Shown: one piece after another, positions 7,529 to 16,621 of the stretch
Layout: the number at the start of each line of letters is the position of its first letter
Numbering within the stretch: the first letter of the stretch is position 1
Virus record (IMG/VR): IMGVR_UViG_3300030020_000016
Location: 1 to 62,676 of that record
Length of the DNA: 62,676 bases
Reading direction: 5' to 3' (one strand)
Source: a virus
Notes under the pieces: model-generated
Told to the model about the DNA's origin: nothing
Database searches by the model: none
Seen by the model: the letters and a program-made list of their open reading frames with translations, nothing else
Translations under genes and position numbers: made by a program

Positions 7529-7790
7529 GGCTCACAACTCCTTTTATCGGATCACACCATTGCAGCATATCCTCACAAATTTCGATTGGTTCCGTTTCAT
7601 GGCGCACCATTCGCGTAAACAGCTGAAATTCATCACAGCCGCTGGTCTTAATACTGGTAACTCCTTTTAATTTGCAGCGTGTCGATAAGCATGTTTTTCC
7701 GCCACGTGTGAAGTAACCTATTTCCTTAAGGTAGTAGCAGGACGTGCATTGGTTATTCTGTCTGCGCCACTCGTCGTTATTCTGATCCAT
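7521..7790 (-). CDS. Cys-rich protein, probable metal site
   Basis: An 89-aa protein with CTSCYYL, CLSTRC, CDEF and CEDMLQWC spacings; the first four cysteines resemble phage zinc-ribbon proteins. Function unknown. Confidence 0.5.
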   Translation of the reverse strand: MDQNNDEWRRQNNQCTSCYYLKEIGYFTRGGKTCLSTRCKLKGVTSIKTSGCDEFQLFTRMVRHETEPIEICEDMLQWCDPIKGVVSRD

Positions 7791-7968
7791 CTATGATAGC
7801 CTTCTTTCTCATTCTCCAATTATATAAAATTTTAATTTGACAATTAGCTAACGCCACGGACCTTTGAGCCATCGGCTTACTAATTTTGTCGTTTAAAAAC
7901 ATCGTTAAAGCTTTTTCTCTAATCTCTTGCCAACGCAAAACCCATGAATAATATTCAAGATTCGTCAA
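7777..7968 (-). CDS. small helical protein next to DnaB
   Basis: A 63-aa basic, helical protein (WRMRKKAIIDGSE tail) directly downstream of the helicase gene. Could be a helicase-loading accessory by position; no motif supports this. Confidence 0.5.
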   Translation of the reverse strand: MTNLEYYSWVLRWQEIREKALTMFLNDKISKPMAQRSVALANCQIKILYNWRMRKKAIIDGSE

Positions 7969-7977
7969 TTAGTCCAC

Positions 7978-9363
7978 CTACTTTCTTTTATACGTACTTT
8001 TCTTCTTCGGTTCGGGCTGCCCTGGCTGTGATACGATAGCACCAAATTGTGCTGCAGGTTCGCCCTGCTCGTCAGAATACCAATCCAAAGCAATCGTCTT
8101 ATCATCCGTAAACGTCAATATGTCACCGTTAAACCGCATTGAAATAGCATGTGACTTGTCCGCATTACGAGCCTTTCTAATCTCAGCTAAAATATTCCAC
8201 GGTGCAAAAGCGGGCTGGTCGTCCTTCTCAATCTCTTTAAGATTTAGCCACAAGTCAGCTTCCTGTTTCATTTGAGATGACTGCGCCAGCGTTTCACCAT
8301 CAGTAAGCTGTGCTAACATAATTACCACCATGTTAAGCGACTGAGCCATTGTCTTTAGCCTCATGGCTGCCGATTTAAGAATCTTCCAATCGTCTTTTTT
8401 AGCAACATTCGAACAATCCATACGCCCGATATAATCTACGATACAAACCTCTATTCCATATTGCGACTTAGCCCGCCTTACCTCGGCTGTAACATTTGAA
8501 ATTTGTAAATCTGGAATTGTAAGAGTGTGCACTTGACCGGATGATATTTGGCTAAGAATGTCATTTATTTGTTGCATTTCTTCATCCGTTGCGGTTCCGT
8601 TTCTTAACTTCTTATGAGACACTTTCGCCATGTACGAATCCCAGCGTAAAGCCATCTGAGAAGCACCCATTTCAGAATTAAGATAAAATATCGGTCTTTT
8701 CTGAACTATGCCTATTTCTTTAGCTATGTTCATTGCAAACGCTGACTTACCAACGCCAGTTTGTGCCGACAATATGATTAGATCACCCTTACTAAATCCA
8801 CCGCTTATTTCGTTAAGCTTCTTAAACGAGGTATAAAGCATCTGTTTGTTACGCTTTTCTTCATTCCGCATATCGGTTGCAACGTTTAAACAATTGTCTG
8901 CTAATTGAATTGGTGAGGTATAAACTCTTTCAATTCCAGTAGAATCCAGTTCAGATAATGAGGTTTCAGTGCTTTGCAATATCTGTTCACTTTTGGCGTC
9001 ATCATTTGCCAACTCTCGAATGTCATCCGATATTCTGAGAAGCTTACGTATTTTTGTCGTTTCATGCAGCCGATCTATTCGCGATTTAATACCGCCTGAG
9101 ATTAGCTGTGTCGTTAGCATAATGTAAGACATACCAAAGTCTATTTTTTTAACTTCTTCGCGGTTCTCGGTCAACACGGACTGCACAGTGACCTTTCTAT
9201 TAGCGTTGTACATATCGGTTATGATTAAGAATAGCTGTCTCAGGCTATCCTGCGTAAAATCTTCTGGCGTTACCTCTGAAATTATCTCGAGTAGGTATTT
9301 TTCCTTTTGAAGCATGGCGGCTATTAACTCTCTTTCACAATCTATATCGAATCCTGCTGCCAC
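7978..9363 (-). CDS. dnaB: replicative DNA helicase, DnaB family
   Basis: A 461-aa hexameric replicative helicase. The N-terminal DnaB domain (ERELIAAMLQKEKYL) is followed by a RecA-like core with Walker A LSAQTGVGKSAFA (about residues 193-205), YLNSEM, Walker B CIVDYIGRM and the C-terminal AEIRKARNADKS arginine-finger region. It would unwind the fork after loading by the DnaD-like initiator at 9960-10733. The C-terminal PEPKKKSTYKRK tail is phage-specific. Confidence 0.92.
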   Translation of the reverse strand: MAAGFDIDCERELIAAMLQKEKYLLEIISEVTPEDFTQDSLRQLFLIITDMYNANRKVTVQSVLTENREEVKKIDFGMSYIMLTTQLISGGIKSRIDRLHETTKIRKLLRISDDIRELANDDAKSEQILQSTETSLSELDSTGIERVYTSPIQLADNCLNVATDMRNEEKRNKQMLYTSFKKLNEISGGFSKGDLIILSAQTGVGKSAFAMNIAKEIGIVQKRPIFYLNSEMGASQMALRWDSYMAKVSHKKLRNGTATDEEMQQINDILSQISSGQVHTLTIPDLQISNVTAEVRRAKSQYGIEVCIVDYIGRMDCSNVAKKDDWKILKSAAMRLKTMAQSLNMVVIMLAQLTDGETLAQSSQMKQEADLWLNLKEIEKDDQPAFAPWNILAEIRKARNADKSHAISMRFNGDILTFTDDKTIALDWYSDEQGEPAAQFGAIVSQPGQPEPKKKSTYKRK

Positions 9364-9378
9364 TAGTATTCCCCCATT

Positions 9379-9936
9379 TTACATTTTGTCTAGTTTTAAC
9401 AAATCAATTAAATTTTTACCAACTTTTTCTTCAAGCTGTTTTTGCATGTGTTCTTCTAGTTTGCTTCTAATTTCAGAAGCTGCCTTATCAATGCGGCGTT
9501 CCATTTCATGCGTTATATTTTTCTGAATAACATACTCAAGTCGAGGATATTTAGCATCATAGTTACCAGACCTTCCACTACTATCAACCTTTTCAGTCAT
9601 AAACTTGTCTAGCTTTTCCTTAACAAGGTCAATAATTGGAATTCCTTCTTTTACAACTTCTCCCCACTTGTCGTAAGTATTTATCTTACGTTCGAGAAAG
9701 CCATCAAGAATACCAGCCATTTTTTCATCTATCTGGTTATTTATTTTTTCTGCCGTATCAGTGTCTATTTTTTTAATCTTAGCTTCGGCTTCAGCTATAA
9801 TATTTTTATCAATGTTTTTCGTGTAATAAGAAACAACACCACTTATAATTTCACTTCTAAGAATCTCGTCAAAACTTTCAGAACCTTCTTCGTCTCCAAG
9901 ACAATCAAGATCAACTGTAATATTTATTTTTGCCAT
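9379..9936 (-). CDS. hypothetical coiled-coil protein (185 aa)
   Basis: Acidic N-terminus (LDCLGDEEGSESFDEIL), then long charged helices to the end (HMQKQLEEKVGKNLIDLLK). It lies between initiator and helicase genes. No known family; a replication or structural accessory is possible. Confidence 0.55.
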   Translation of the reverse strand: MAKINITVDLDCLGDEEGSESFDEILRSEIISGVVSYYTKNIDKNIIAEAEAKIKKIDTDTAEKINNQIDEKMAGILDGFLERKINTYDKWGEVVKEGIPIIDLVKEKLDKFMTEKVDSSGRSGNYDAKYPRLEYVIQKNITHEMERRIDKAASEIRSKLEEHMQKQLEEKVGKNLIDLLKLDKM

Positions 9937-9959
9937 TTTTCATACACTCTCCTTTTATT

Positions 9960-10733
9960 TTATACGGTTGGTAAATATTTTTTACGTATTGCTTCATTTG
10001 ACTGAAAAGATGGGGTACTTTCTTGATACCTATTGTCGTAGTTACCCTCCAATATTTTAGGAAAGTTAGATGCTTTCATTATCCAGTCAAAGCTTGCAGT
10101 CCAGTCTTTTGCTCTACCAGATAAAAAGTCACTATCTTCTACTCTCTGAAAGAATTCTATAAAAGATTCTTTATTATCACCTAGTTCTTTCCATCTTGAC
10201 TTTACTATACGTTTTCTTGAATCAGTTAATTTTAAAATTTGAGGAAGAGATGTGCATAATTCGTTAAATTTATCAACGATGAATTTATAAGGTACTTCTT
10301 TACTTAAATTAACCTTACCTAACTTACCTTGCGTCCCCGTTTGGTTGTCACTTGGTTGCGGTATGGTTGCCACTTGGTTGTCACTTGGTATACCAATAAC
10401 ATACTCATTCCCTTGATTTAACTGCAAAAATTTCTTCTCTTCTAAGCAGTTTGTTTCTTTGTATCGATCCGCTCTAATGTAATTGTGGATTTTCCAATGC
10501 TTTATAACAACTACACCAGATTCAAAAGGAATGATAAATTTCTTAGCAATCAAAAGCTTTAAATCATCATCATTACATCGAACATTCCGCATTATGCTCT
10601 TTGGATTATTTATAAACCCGTCATCATCGGCGCGCATTGAAAGATGAAAGTAAAGCAGTTGGCTTGATAGTGGCATATCTAAAAAAGTATCACTATCAAT
10701 TATTGTCTTTGAAAACATCCTGCGTTCGCCCAT
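9960..10733 (-). CDS. DnaD-like phage replication initiator
   Basis: A 257-aa protein. The N-terminal winged helix (MFSKTIIDSDTFLDMPLSS, LYFHLSMRADDDGF) is the standard start of Firmicutes phage replisome-organizer proteins. The C-terminal domain (KFIVDKFNELCTSLPQI..., RAKDWTASFDWIMKASNF) is the DnaD/DnaT-like end. It should bind the origin and help load DnaB. It starts one base after the XRE repressor stop, so both share the promoter at 10953-10981. Confidence 0.85.
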   Translation of the reverse strand: MGERRMFSKTIIDSDTFLDMPLSSQLLYFHLSMRADDDGFINNPKSIMRNVRCNDDDLKLLIAKKFIIPFESGVVVIKHWKIHNYIRADRYKETNCLEEKKFLQLNQGNEYVIGIPSDNQVATIPQPSDNQTGTQGKLGKVNLSKEVPYKFIVDKFNELCTSLPQILKLTDSRKRIVKSRWKELGDNKESFIEFFQRVEDSDFLSGRAKDWTASFDWIMKASNFPKILEGNYDNRYQESTPSFQSNEAIRKKYLPTV

Positions 10734-10734
10734 T

Positions 10735-10929
10735 CTATTTGTCAGTCCTTCCTAGTAAATAATCCACGCTTACTCCTAAAACGTCAGCCAACTTTGAAAT
10801 GCTCTTGACTGAAGGTTGTACTCTTCCTGCCTCGACTTCGCCAATCATGTTACCAGTTAACCCGACTTTTTCGCCTAATTCCTTTTGAGTAAGCTTGTTT
10901 CTCATTCGTTCGATCTTTAAATTAAACAC
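10735..10929 (-). CDS. XRE-family repressor (64 aa)
   Basis: A single helix-turn-helix domain: MRNKLTQKELGEKVGLTG, EVEAGRVQPSVKSISKLA, VLGVSVDYLLGRTDK. Minimal Cro/CI-like regulator at the head of the replication genes, behind a consensus promoter. It probably autoregulates that promoter; the absence of a peptidase domain rules out LexA-type cleavage. Confidence 0.88.
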   Translation of the reverse strand: MFNLKIERMRNKLTQKELGEKVGLTGNMIGEVEAGRVQPSVKSISKLADVLGVSVDYLLGRTDK

Positions 10930-10952
10930 GCTGTATCACTTCCTTTAAAACC

Positions 10953-10981
10953 ATTATATATCCGCTATAACTAATTGTCAA
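10953..10981 (-). promoter_or_regulatory. consensus sigma-A promoter for repressor/replication operon
   Basis: Minus strand TTGACA (10976-10981), 17-nt spacer, TATAAT (10953-10958): a perfect match to the vegetative consensus, 24 bp upstream of the XRE gene. It should be read by host polymerase without a phage factor. Confidence 0.85.
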
Positions 10982-11038
10982 TGGTATATTTAGATATTTT
11001 TTATGGTGCAGATTTTACCCCGCACCACATTGTTACTA

Positions 11039-11398
11039 TCAATCCGTGCCACTCTTTCTAAACGGCACCACGTTCGATCTGCCGCCCTTAATTTTAATCT
11101 CCACATCTTCGTCCACGTAATACCGATAAGTGGCAATGCACTCAAGTTTGCGACCACTTACCCATTGCATAGGTGTCATAATGTCAACGAATATCCGTTT
11201 TAGCTGCCCGTTAATTGCAAATAGATTTTTGGACCATTCGCCAACTGGTGGCAGCGGTTCGCCAACTTCGAATAAAAATGATGATGTTTTTAATTCAGTT
11301 TCGCCGTTCGGATCAAGCACGTATTTGCTGCACGCCGAATGCATGGCGGTTTTACATTTGCGGTCGTTGTAATTTTGACAAGTTAAGCAATTAATCAT
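11039..11398 (-). CDS. hypothetical Cys-motif protein (119 aa)
   Basis: Starts MINCLTCQNYNDRKC (ATG 11398, AGGAG 8 nt upstream, ATGA overlap with DUF4406). N-terminal CLTC/C/C spacing suggests a small metal site; the rest is beta-rich. A GGTGC/GCACC hairpin follows the stop without a T-run. Confidence 0.55.
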   Translation of the reverse strand: MINCLTCQNYNDRKCKTAMHSACSKYVLDPNGETELKTSSFLFEVGEPLPPVGEWSKNLFAINGQLKRIFVDIMTPMQWVSGRKLECIATYRYYVDEDVEIKIKGGRSNVVPFRKSGTD

Positions 11399-11679
11399 TC
11401 CGTCCACTCCTCTACTGGTATTCCTAGTTTCTTGGCAAACGCTATTTCGGTATCAACGCCATTGCTGTGACCGTAATAAATTAACTTGTCGCATTTCTCT
11501 AGCATGTCCAAACACATTTTCATAACCTGACCATAAGTAAAATCGCTATTGATGAATGTAAAATTATTAAGTGGCGAAAACACCGTGTATTGATATGAAA
11601 GTTGCAACGCGATAGTTGATGCATGTTCGATGTTTTTCACTTCATCGCCAGTGTACGGATGGCTTAAATAAACAATCAT
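11395..11679 (-). CDS. DUF4406 / nucleoside deoxyribosyltransferase-like protein
   Basis: A 94-aa protein: MIVYLSHPYTG, YTVFSPLNNF, CDKLIYYGHSNGVDTEIAFAK. This is the Rossmann-like pattern of DUF4406, related to nucleoside 2-deoxyribosyltransferases (base exchange on deoxynucleosides). In phages it is presumed to work on nucleotides; no activity is shown. Confidence 0.8.
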   Translation of the reverse strand: MIVYLSHPYTGDEVKNIEHASTIALQLSYQYTVFSPLNNFTFINSDFTYGQVMKMCLDMLEKCDKLIYYGHSNGVDTEIAFAKKLGIPVEEWTE

Positions 11680-12011
11680 TTATATTCCTCCAGTACCTTT
11701 TCAATACTTTTGCAAAGATGCAACATTTCGCAATCATCACCAGTTGTGGGTGGATAGCAAATTGTGGAATGGCTTTGTCTATTTTTAAATGTTTTGCAAA
11801 AATCAATCATTGCAGTTTTTATTTTTAGAGAAATATCATTGCTGTCGTTTCTATTGTTCCATTTTTCAATATAAGAATTAAACTCAGCCGCATTATTAAA
11901 ATAAAAAGGGAAATTTAAACCACAACTGCATATAATTTTAGCTAAATTCTTGTCAAAAAGCATGGCTACTCTTCCACCACAGATAGGACAATCTTTTAAA
12001 GATTTATTCAT
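11676..12011 (-). CDS. Lar-like zinc-ribbon protein
   Basis: A 111-aa protein. DCPICGGRVAML...CSCGL...YIEKWNNR is the CPxCG...C.C....WN.R layout of the Lar (restriction alleviation) family. Lar in E. coli lessens type I restriction; in most phages the role is assumed. ATGA-coupled to the gene upstream. Confidence 0.7.
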   Translation of the reverse strand: MNKSLKDCPICGGRVAMLFDKNLAKIICSCGLNFPFYFNNAAEFNSYIEKWNNRNDSNDISLKIKTAMIDFCKTFKNRQSHSTICYPPTTGDDCEMLHLCKSIEKVLEEYK

Positions 12012-12178
12012 AAAGCCACCACCAATCTATAATTTAACGCTTGATATGCTTTTCTCATTTCAGATAAATTAATGTCAGAATAATCGGTTTTAGGTACACA
12101 CGCCATCATAATAAATAATCGCATTAAGTCAAGACGCTCATCATGCGATACCTGTATATTTATACGTAATCTACTCAT
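12008..12178 (-). CDS. small hypothetical protein (56 aa)
   Basis: Begins MSRLRINIQVSHDERL behind GGAGG spaced 6 nt from the ATG; its stop overlaps the Lar-like start (ATGA). Helical, no known motif. Translational coupling and the strong ribosome site support it. Confidence 0.65.
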   Translation of the reverse strand: MSRLRINIQVSHDERLDLMRLFIMMACVPKTDYSDINLSEMRKAYQALNYRLVVAL

Positions 12179-12202
12179 ATTATACCTCCTGATTTTATGA
12201 GA

Positions 12203-12222
12203 GCCACACCCGAAGATGTAGC
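12203..12222 (-). promoter_or_regulatory. UUCG-tetraloop hairpin in operon gap
   Basis: On the minus strand GCTACATC, loop TTCG, GGTGTGGC: an 8-bp stem with the very stable UUCG loop and two G-U pairs that work only on this strand. It lies between the exonuclease stop and the 56-aa gene. With no T-run it is more likely an mRNA stabiliser or processing site than a terminator. Confidence 0.55.
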
Positions 12223-12231
12223 CCCATAGTT

Positions 12232-13101
12232 TTAAATTTTAAAATCTAAATAGTGAATCGGCGTGGTAATTTTTTTGATGCTTCGGCAGTAATCGCACTT
12301 GCCACAATGCTCCGGTTCAATTTCGCCATTTCGTACAGCCATGATATGTGGCAATTTGGCTTTGATTTCTTCCAACCGTTCATCAGCATAAGAATCAAGA
12401 TCCATAAAGATAATATTATGGTCTGGGACTTCCTGCTTATCTACTGCCAAGATGTAACATTCCAAGAATGAATTTGATTCCATAATGTCGATAAACTTTT
12501 TAAGTTGTTTGCGCGTATAAGTTTTAAGAGCTTCTTCTAAAATCTTAGCGTAATTCTGCCGTAAGACCTCTCCATAAATGGTGAATTGCAACGGATAATC
12601 ATACTTTTGAATAAAGCTTTCATATTCTCTGCTGTCCGGATTCCAATACTTTTCATACATAGATTTAGTGGTTTTAATATCGCAAAAACGGGCTTTCAAG
12701 ATGTTGAGAATATCAACTTGAATCTTAAACCATACACCGCCTATTTGTCCTACAAAAATATTTTCCTTGAGACCTTCACGCATTTCAACCATTGCCGGAT
12801 CATTTTTAAATATTTCTATCATGGTATCGCCAAGTGCATATTTTGCTAATAAAGTTCCATCTTTTTTAAATAATTCTGGCGTACTTGCGATAAATTCTTG
12901 AAGATCATTTGAAGACCAGCTGTGAATCATGCTACCCAGCAAAAAAGCAGGATTTGACTTTTCTATATATTCTCCAGAACGTTTTGCTATTTGTTTTGCT
13001 TCACATCCACCGTGCTCAGTATCCCACGCTTTAAAAGAAGACGATCCTAGGTATTTCGCTTCAGCTTCAGGGCTAAAATAATTTTTACGTGTTAATTCCA
13101 T
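12232..13101 (-). CDS. PD-(D/E)XK exonuclease (RecE/Exo-VIII-like)
   Basis: A 289-aa protein. NPAFLLGSMIHSW (conserved His helix), VDILNI...CDIKTTKS (D...D-x-K catalytic strand) and YDYPLQFTIYGEVL are the motifs of PD-(D/E)XK exonucleases paired with RecT; C-terminal HCGKCDYC is a probable metal site. It would resect dsDNA ends for RecT to anneal. The two partners are separated by an inserted HNH endonuclease gene. Confidence 0.85.
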   Translation of the reverse strand: MELTRKNYFSPEAEAKYLGSSSFKAWDTEHGGCEAKQIAKRSGEYIEKSNPAFLLGSMIHSWSSNDLQEFIASTPELFKKDGTLLAKYALGDTMIEIFKNDPAMVEMREGLKENIFVGQIGGVWFKIQVDILNILKARFCDIKTTKSMYEKYWNPDSREYESFIQKYDYPLQFTIYGEVLRQNYAKILEEALKTYTRKQLKKFIDIMESNSFLECYILAVDKQEVPDHNIIFMDLDSYADERLEEIKAKLPHIMAVRNGEIEPEHCGKCDYCRSIKKITTPIHYLDFKI

Positions 13102-13752
13102 TTATTTTCTCCTTTTTCTCATCGGTTTTATTAAATCTGGTAACTTCCATTTTCTACTTAATCTGTGTGTTATTGATGAATATGTTAAATTATATTTTTC
13201 CGCTATTTGAATTGGGCTAAGATATATTCCTTTAATTAAAATTTTAACGCTTGATGATCTGTTTGCACATTGTTCCTTATTTGTAGACCATTTACAATTT
13301 TCTAAATAGTATCCTTTATCATTGTCAATTCTATCTATTTTTGTTTCTTTTTCTGAAAAATCGTTACTATGTTTTAAATAACTTTCATACATATCTTTTA
13401 CAAAGTTTTCAAAGACAAGCCAATCCTTACATACTTTTATTCCTCTGCCGCCATACCTTTTATATGCATGATTTTTTAAGTTTGTTGTTCTTTCTAGCAT
13501 ATCTCTCCATGTTTGATAAAATCTTGTTTTGCTTAATCCGTGAGTAGTATTTGTTTCAATCGCTCTTTCTCTTGTAAAGCAACCACAGCTTTTCGTGTCT
13601 CCATTTAATAATTCATACTGGTATCCTACAGTTTCATTTCCGCAATCACACTTACATATATAACAATAACTTCGTTTTACGTGTTTGCCAATCAGCCGGT
13701 AGGTAACAATTAACCTACCGAACCTTTCTCCTGTTAAATCTCTTGCCAACAT
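13102..13752 (-). CDS. free-standing HNH homing endonuclease (zinc-ribbon type)
   Basis: A 216-aa protein. An N-terminal zinc ribbon (CYICKCDCGN...SCGC) is followed by RFYQTWRDMLERT, YGGRGIKVC, KIDRIDNDKGYYLENCKWS and EQCANR. This is the phage HNH/AP2-linked endonuclease pattern; the C-terminal YLSPIQIAEKYNLTYSSI repeat probably binds DNA. It butts exactly against recT and the exonuclease gene, as expected of a mobile intergenic endonuclease. Homologous to 28980-29729. Confidence 0.85.
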   Translation of the reverse strand: MLARDLTGERFGRLIVTYRLIGKHVKRSYCYICKCDCGNETVGYQYELLNGDTKSCGCFTRERAIETNTTHGLSKTRFYQTWRDMLERTTNLKNHAYKRYGGRGIKVCKDWLVFENFVKDMYESYLKHSNDFSEKETKIDRIDNDKGYYLENCKWSTNKEQCANRSSSVKILIKGIYLSPIQIAEKYNLTYSSITHRLSRKWKLPDLIKPMRKRRK

Positions 13753-14571
13753 TTATTTTTCTTCCTTTGCATCAAAAGGTGATTCTTCTTCTTTTGGTAC
13801 CTCCTTAAATTCAGCTTCAATCGGTTCTTCCTGCTTGTAAAGAATGTTTGGAACTTCATGTTTTTCAGCTTTCTGTTTATCTTTGAATTCCATATCGGAA
13901 CTTTCTTCATATGTTTTTGCCTGTTCGATACTAGCAAAATCTTTTTCGATCTTTTTGGTTAAGCGACGCAGCACGGTTTTTTTGTACATTTCGCCAGTTG
14001 AAACAACCCACGCTTTTGAAAACTCGCCTGTTTTATGACTTTTTTTGCTGTAGTTTTCTTTTACTTTTTCTATTTCATCGGTAGACATTGTTTCATATTC
14101 CATGCCGCCATCTTGGTATAAAACTATTGCAAATGCGCCAATTATTTTACCATCATTAAATGATAATGGTTTAAAGTTTACTACCTGCTGACCATCTTTT
14201 ATTTCTTCTTCAAAGAAGTCGCCCTCCCGAACAACTTTTGCGTAAATATCTTTTATTGGTCGAATGCTGTACTTTTTAGCCATTTTTGTTTCGCCTTTGT
14301 AATCTGTTTGGAATTGCAAACCATCCCCATAAGGGATGGCATAGCATTCTTTTTGGAAAAAGTCTAATCCAAGAAAAGCACCTTTTAAAAGCGTTCTGGC
14401 TATAGAAATAGGCTGGCATTTTTCAATATTGTAAGTATCTTGCAAGACAGTCATACAATTTTGAAGGAACCTTGTCTGGTTAAAATCTTTTGGCATTGCT
14501 TCTTGCTTGCTTGTTAAAAGTGCCATTAAGCTTTTGTGTGTTTCAGTTAATACTAATTCTTTTGTAGCCAT
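13753..14571 (-). CDS. recT: RecT-family single-strand annealing protein
   Basis: A 272-aa protein. LLKGAFLGLDFFQKECYAIPYG, LQFQTDYKGETKMAKKY and AWVVSTGEMYKKTVLRRL are diagnostic of RecT. It anneals complementary ssDNA and works with the exonuclease at 12232-13101. The acidic C-terminal tail is usual for the family. Confidence 0.92.
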   Translation of the reverse strand: MATKELVLTETHKSLMALLTSKQEAMPKDFNQTRFLQNCMTVLQDTYNIEKCQPISIARTLLKGAFLGLDFFQKECYAIPYGDGLQFQTDYKGETKMAKKYSIRPIKDIYAKVVREGDFFEEEIKDGQQVVNFKPLSFNDGKIIGAFAIVLYQDGGMEYETMSTDEIEKVKENYSKKSHKTGEFSKAWVVSTGEMYKKTVLRRLTKKIEKDFASIEQAKTYEESSDMEFKDKQKAEKHEVPNILYKQEEPIEAEFKEVPKEEESPFDAKEEK

Positions 14572-14573
14572 TA

Positions 14574-16217
14574 TTATAACGCCCCTTTAATTTCAAATTC
14601 ACCGTTTTTAGTATCCTTGGTGATGGTAACAAATGCCTGAATGTCGTTATTTTCGCAAAGCTTAACAATCTTCTTTTGTTCTGACTCATTGAGCTTTTCT
14701 AAACCATCGAGGCAGATCACCTTTAATTCCCCCATACGCTGCAGCGCAATTTTAAAAGCAGCTTCAAGTTTTTCACCATCGGATAGACCATCGAGCAAAA
14801 CATCATTAATGCGGATCATTGAATTTTCGTCAACTGAAATACCATCAATTGGCAATTTATGCTGTTTAAGAAGTTCGGCAGGTTTGTTTCTGGCAGTTGT
14901 AATAACGCCTGTTAATTCGTCAGAGTATGCTTTTTTGATTGCCAACTTGCCATTACGAATATCAATCATACGGTCCCATTCGCGCAGATAGCTTTGCATG
15001 TCGGCTATTTTGTCGGCTTCGGTTTGGAGTGGTTCTGTTTCAATCTTTTCATGTTCTTTTAAATATTCGGTGGCTTTACCGGCACGAAGTTTTTCTTTTT
15101 CAATGGAAGCTTTGAGAGCAGCATCTTCGCTTTTAATTTCTTGCTTTTCAAGGTCAGTTAGCGATGCGGATTCTTGTTGCTTTACCGCAATCTTTTGTTT
15201 TTGTTGTGCAATTAATTCTTTTTGAGAATGGACTTCACTGTCAATATGAACTTTTGCGCCTATAGTTAAATTTTTATATTTTAACTTAATAGCATCAATT
15301 TCTTTACCCATTTTTTTTTCAAGATCAGCATATTCAAGATTTAATTTATCGTGTGCCGTATCAATAACATTTTGGGAGGTAACAATTCTACCGTTTGCTA
15401 GATCAATAATGTCTTTAATGTCCTGCCGTTGGCTAACAAACTTAGCTTTTATATGAGACTTAGCGCCGTCTGAAACCGCTGTAAGAGCGTCAATCTTTTC
15501 AGAAATTCCAGCTGTTAGCCGTTCAGCTTCATCAATATAGTTGTTTGCTTTTTGAGCATCGGAAACTTTATTGTAGAAGTCCTGTACTTTCTTAGTTTTC
15601 CATTCTTCGCCATCATAATTAGCCGGCAATTCAGATTCGATTCCTTTAACTTGACCTTTAAGGAGATTAATTTCGCGGTTTACTTCTTCACGCTGTTTAA
15701 AATTAGCTACTTCAATATCTTTTAGAACCTGCAACAAATGTTTATCCGTATTGATGCCACTGAGAATATCATCTCTGCCAAACCATGCGATAATTTCTTC
15801 ATCTGAATACTGCATTTTAATCATTCCAAGAATGATTTCAGTTTGTTTTTTTGCATCAAGATTGATAAAGTCAAGCGGTCTGAAAATGTCACCGTTAATG
15901 AATTTTCTTAATTCAGCTTCGGTTGATTTAACGCCCTGACCTTGCTGCCGTAATTTTAAATAGTCGGCTTTACCTGTACGGATCTTACGATCAACTTCAA
16001 GCCCTGTATCGGTTTGGATGAAAAGTGTTGCTTCATCATTGCCATGCTTGATTACTTCTGTTCTGCGGCGAGTATTTGTAATGGCGGTTTCAATACCTTC
16101 TAAGATGCTTGATTTTCCGCTGCCTTTTTCACCTTCGATAACTGTAAGGTTGCCAGGATTATAATTTAATTCGTCAATTCCTAGGAAATTGGTAATTTTA
16201 ATCGTTTTTATTTTCAA
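14574..16217 (-). CDS. SMC/RecN-like AAA ATPase
   Basis: A 547-aa protein. Walker A GEKGSGKSS (about 30-38), a long central coiled coil (about 170-420), ABC-type signature LLDGLSDGEKLEAAF and Walker B LKVICLDGLEKL near the end: the layout of small RecF/RecN/SbcC-like ATPases in phage recombination cassettes. It probably helps process or hold DNA ends with RecT and the exonuclease. It ends 2 bp before recT starts. Confidence 0.85.
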   Translation of the reverse strand: MKIKTIKITNFLGIDELNYNPGNLTVIEGEKGSGKSSILEGIETAITNTRRRTEVIKHGNDEATLFIQTDTGLEVDRKIRTGKADYLKLRQQGQGVKSTEAELRKFINGDIFRPLDFINLDAKKQTEIILGMIKMQYSDEEIIAWFGRDDILSGINTDKHLLQVLKDIEVANFKQREEVNREINLLKGQVKGIESELPANYDGEEWKTKKVQDFYNKVSDAQKANNYIDEAERLTAGISEKIDALTAVSDGAKSHIKAKFVSQRQDIKDIIDLANGRIVTSQNVIDTAHDKLNLEYADLEKKMGKEIDAIKLKYKNLTIGAKVHIDSEVHSQKELIAQQKQKIAVKQQESASLTDLEKQEIKSEDAALKASIEKEKLRAGKATEYLKEHEKIETEPLQTEADKIADMQSYLREWDRMIDIRNGKLAIKKAYSDELTGVITTARNKPAELLKQHKLPIDGISVDENSMIRINDVLLDGLSDGEKLEAAFKIALQRMGELKVICLDGLEKLNESEQKKIVKLCENNDIQAFVTITKDTKNGEFEIKGAL

Positions 16218-16238
16218 TTTAATTTCTCCTTTTTAATT

Positions 16239-16619
16239 TTAATCTTGAATTTCTTTTTCCGGTATTACTTTTCTTTCAAAATATGAAAGGCTTGCCAGCC
16301 CGATTGCTTTCTTGCGATTCTTGAGTGGTTCGGTAATTGGCTGTAATCTTTCACCGAACGGCTTTAAAAACGCTTCTAATTGCTCGCTGGTTGCTTTGTA
16401 CTCAACGCATTTGGTCGGCTTGACTTCGTGTATCAATTCCGACTTATCTACGTTTAAAACGATTGCTATGCGGTTTTGTAAATCTTCTTGTAGGTGTTTG
16501 AAGTATGCAAGCCCTGTTTCGAGGTTGTACCACGACGATCTGCTCATATGCAGATAACTGGATATTGAATTTATTGTCGGGAAACCTGCTTCAATTCTTA
16601 ACTGCTTGAGAGTTTTCAT
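16239..16619 (-). CDS. helix-turn-helix regulator (126 aa)
   Basis: MKTLKQLRIEAGFPTINSIS, YLHMSRSSWYNLETGL, RIAIVLNVDKSELI: XRE-like HTH in the first 70 residues, then a unique C-terminal half. I take ATG 16619 (GGAG about 10 nt upstream) over an upstream TTG. Confidence 0.7.
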   Translation of the reverse strand: MKTLKQLRIEAGFPTINSISSYLHMSRSSWYNLETGLAYFKHLQEDLQNRIAIVLNVDKSELIHEVKPTKCVEYKATSEQLEAFLKPFGERLQPITEPLKNRKKAIGLASLSYFERKVIPEKEIQD

Positions 16620-16621
16620 CG

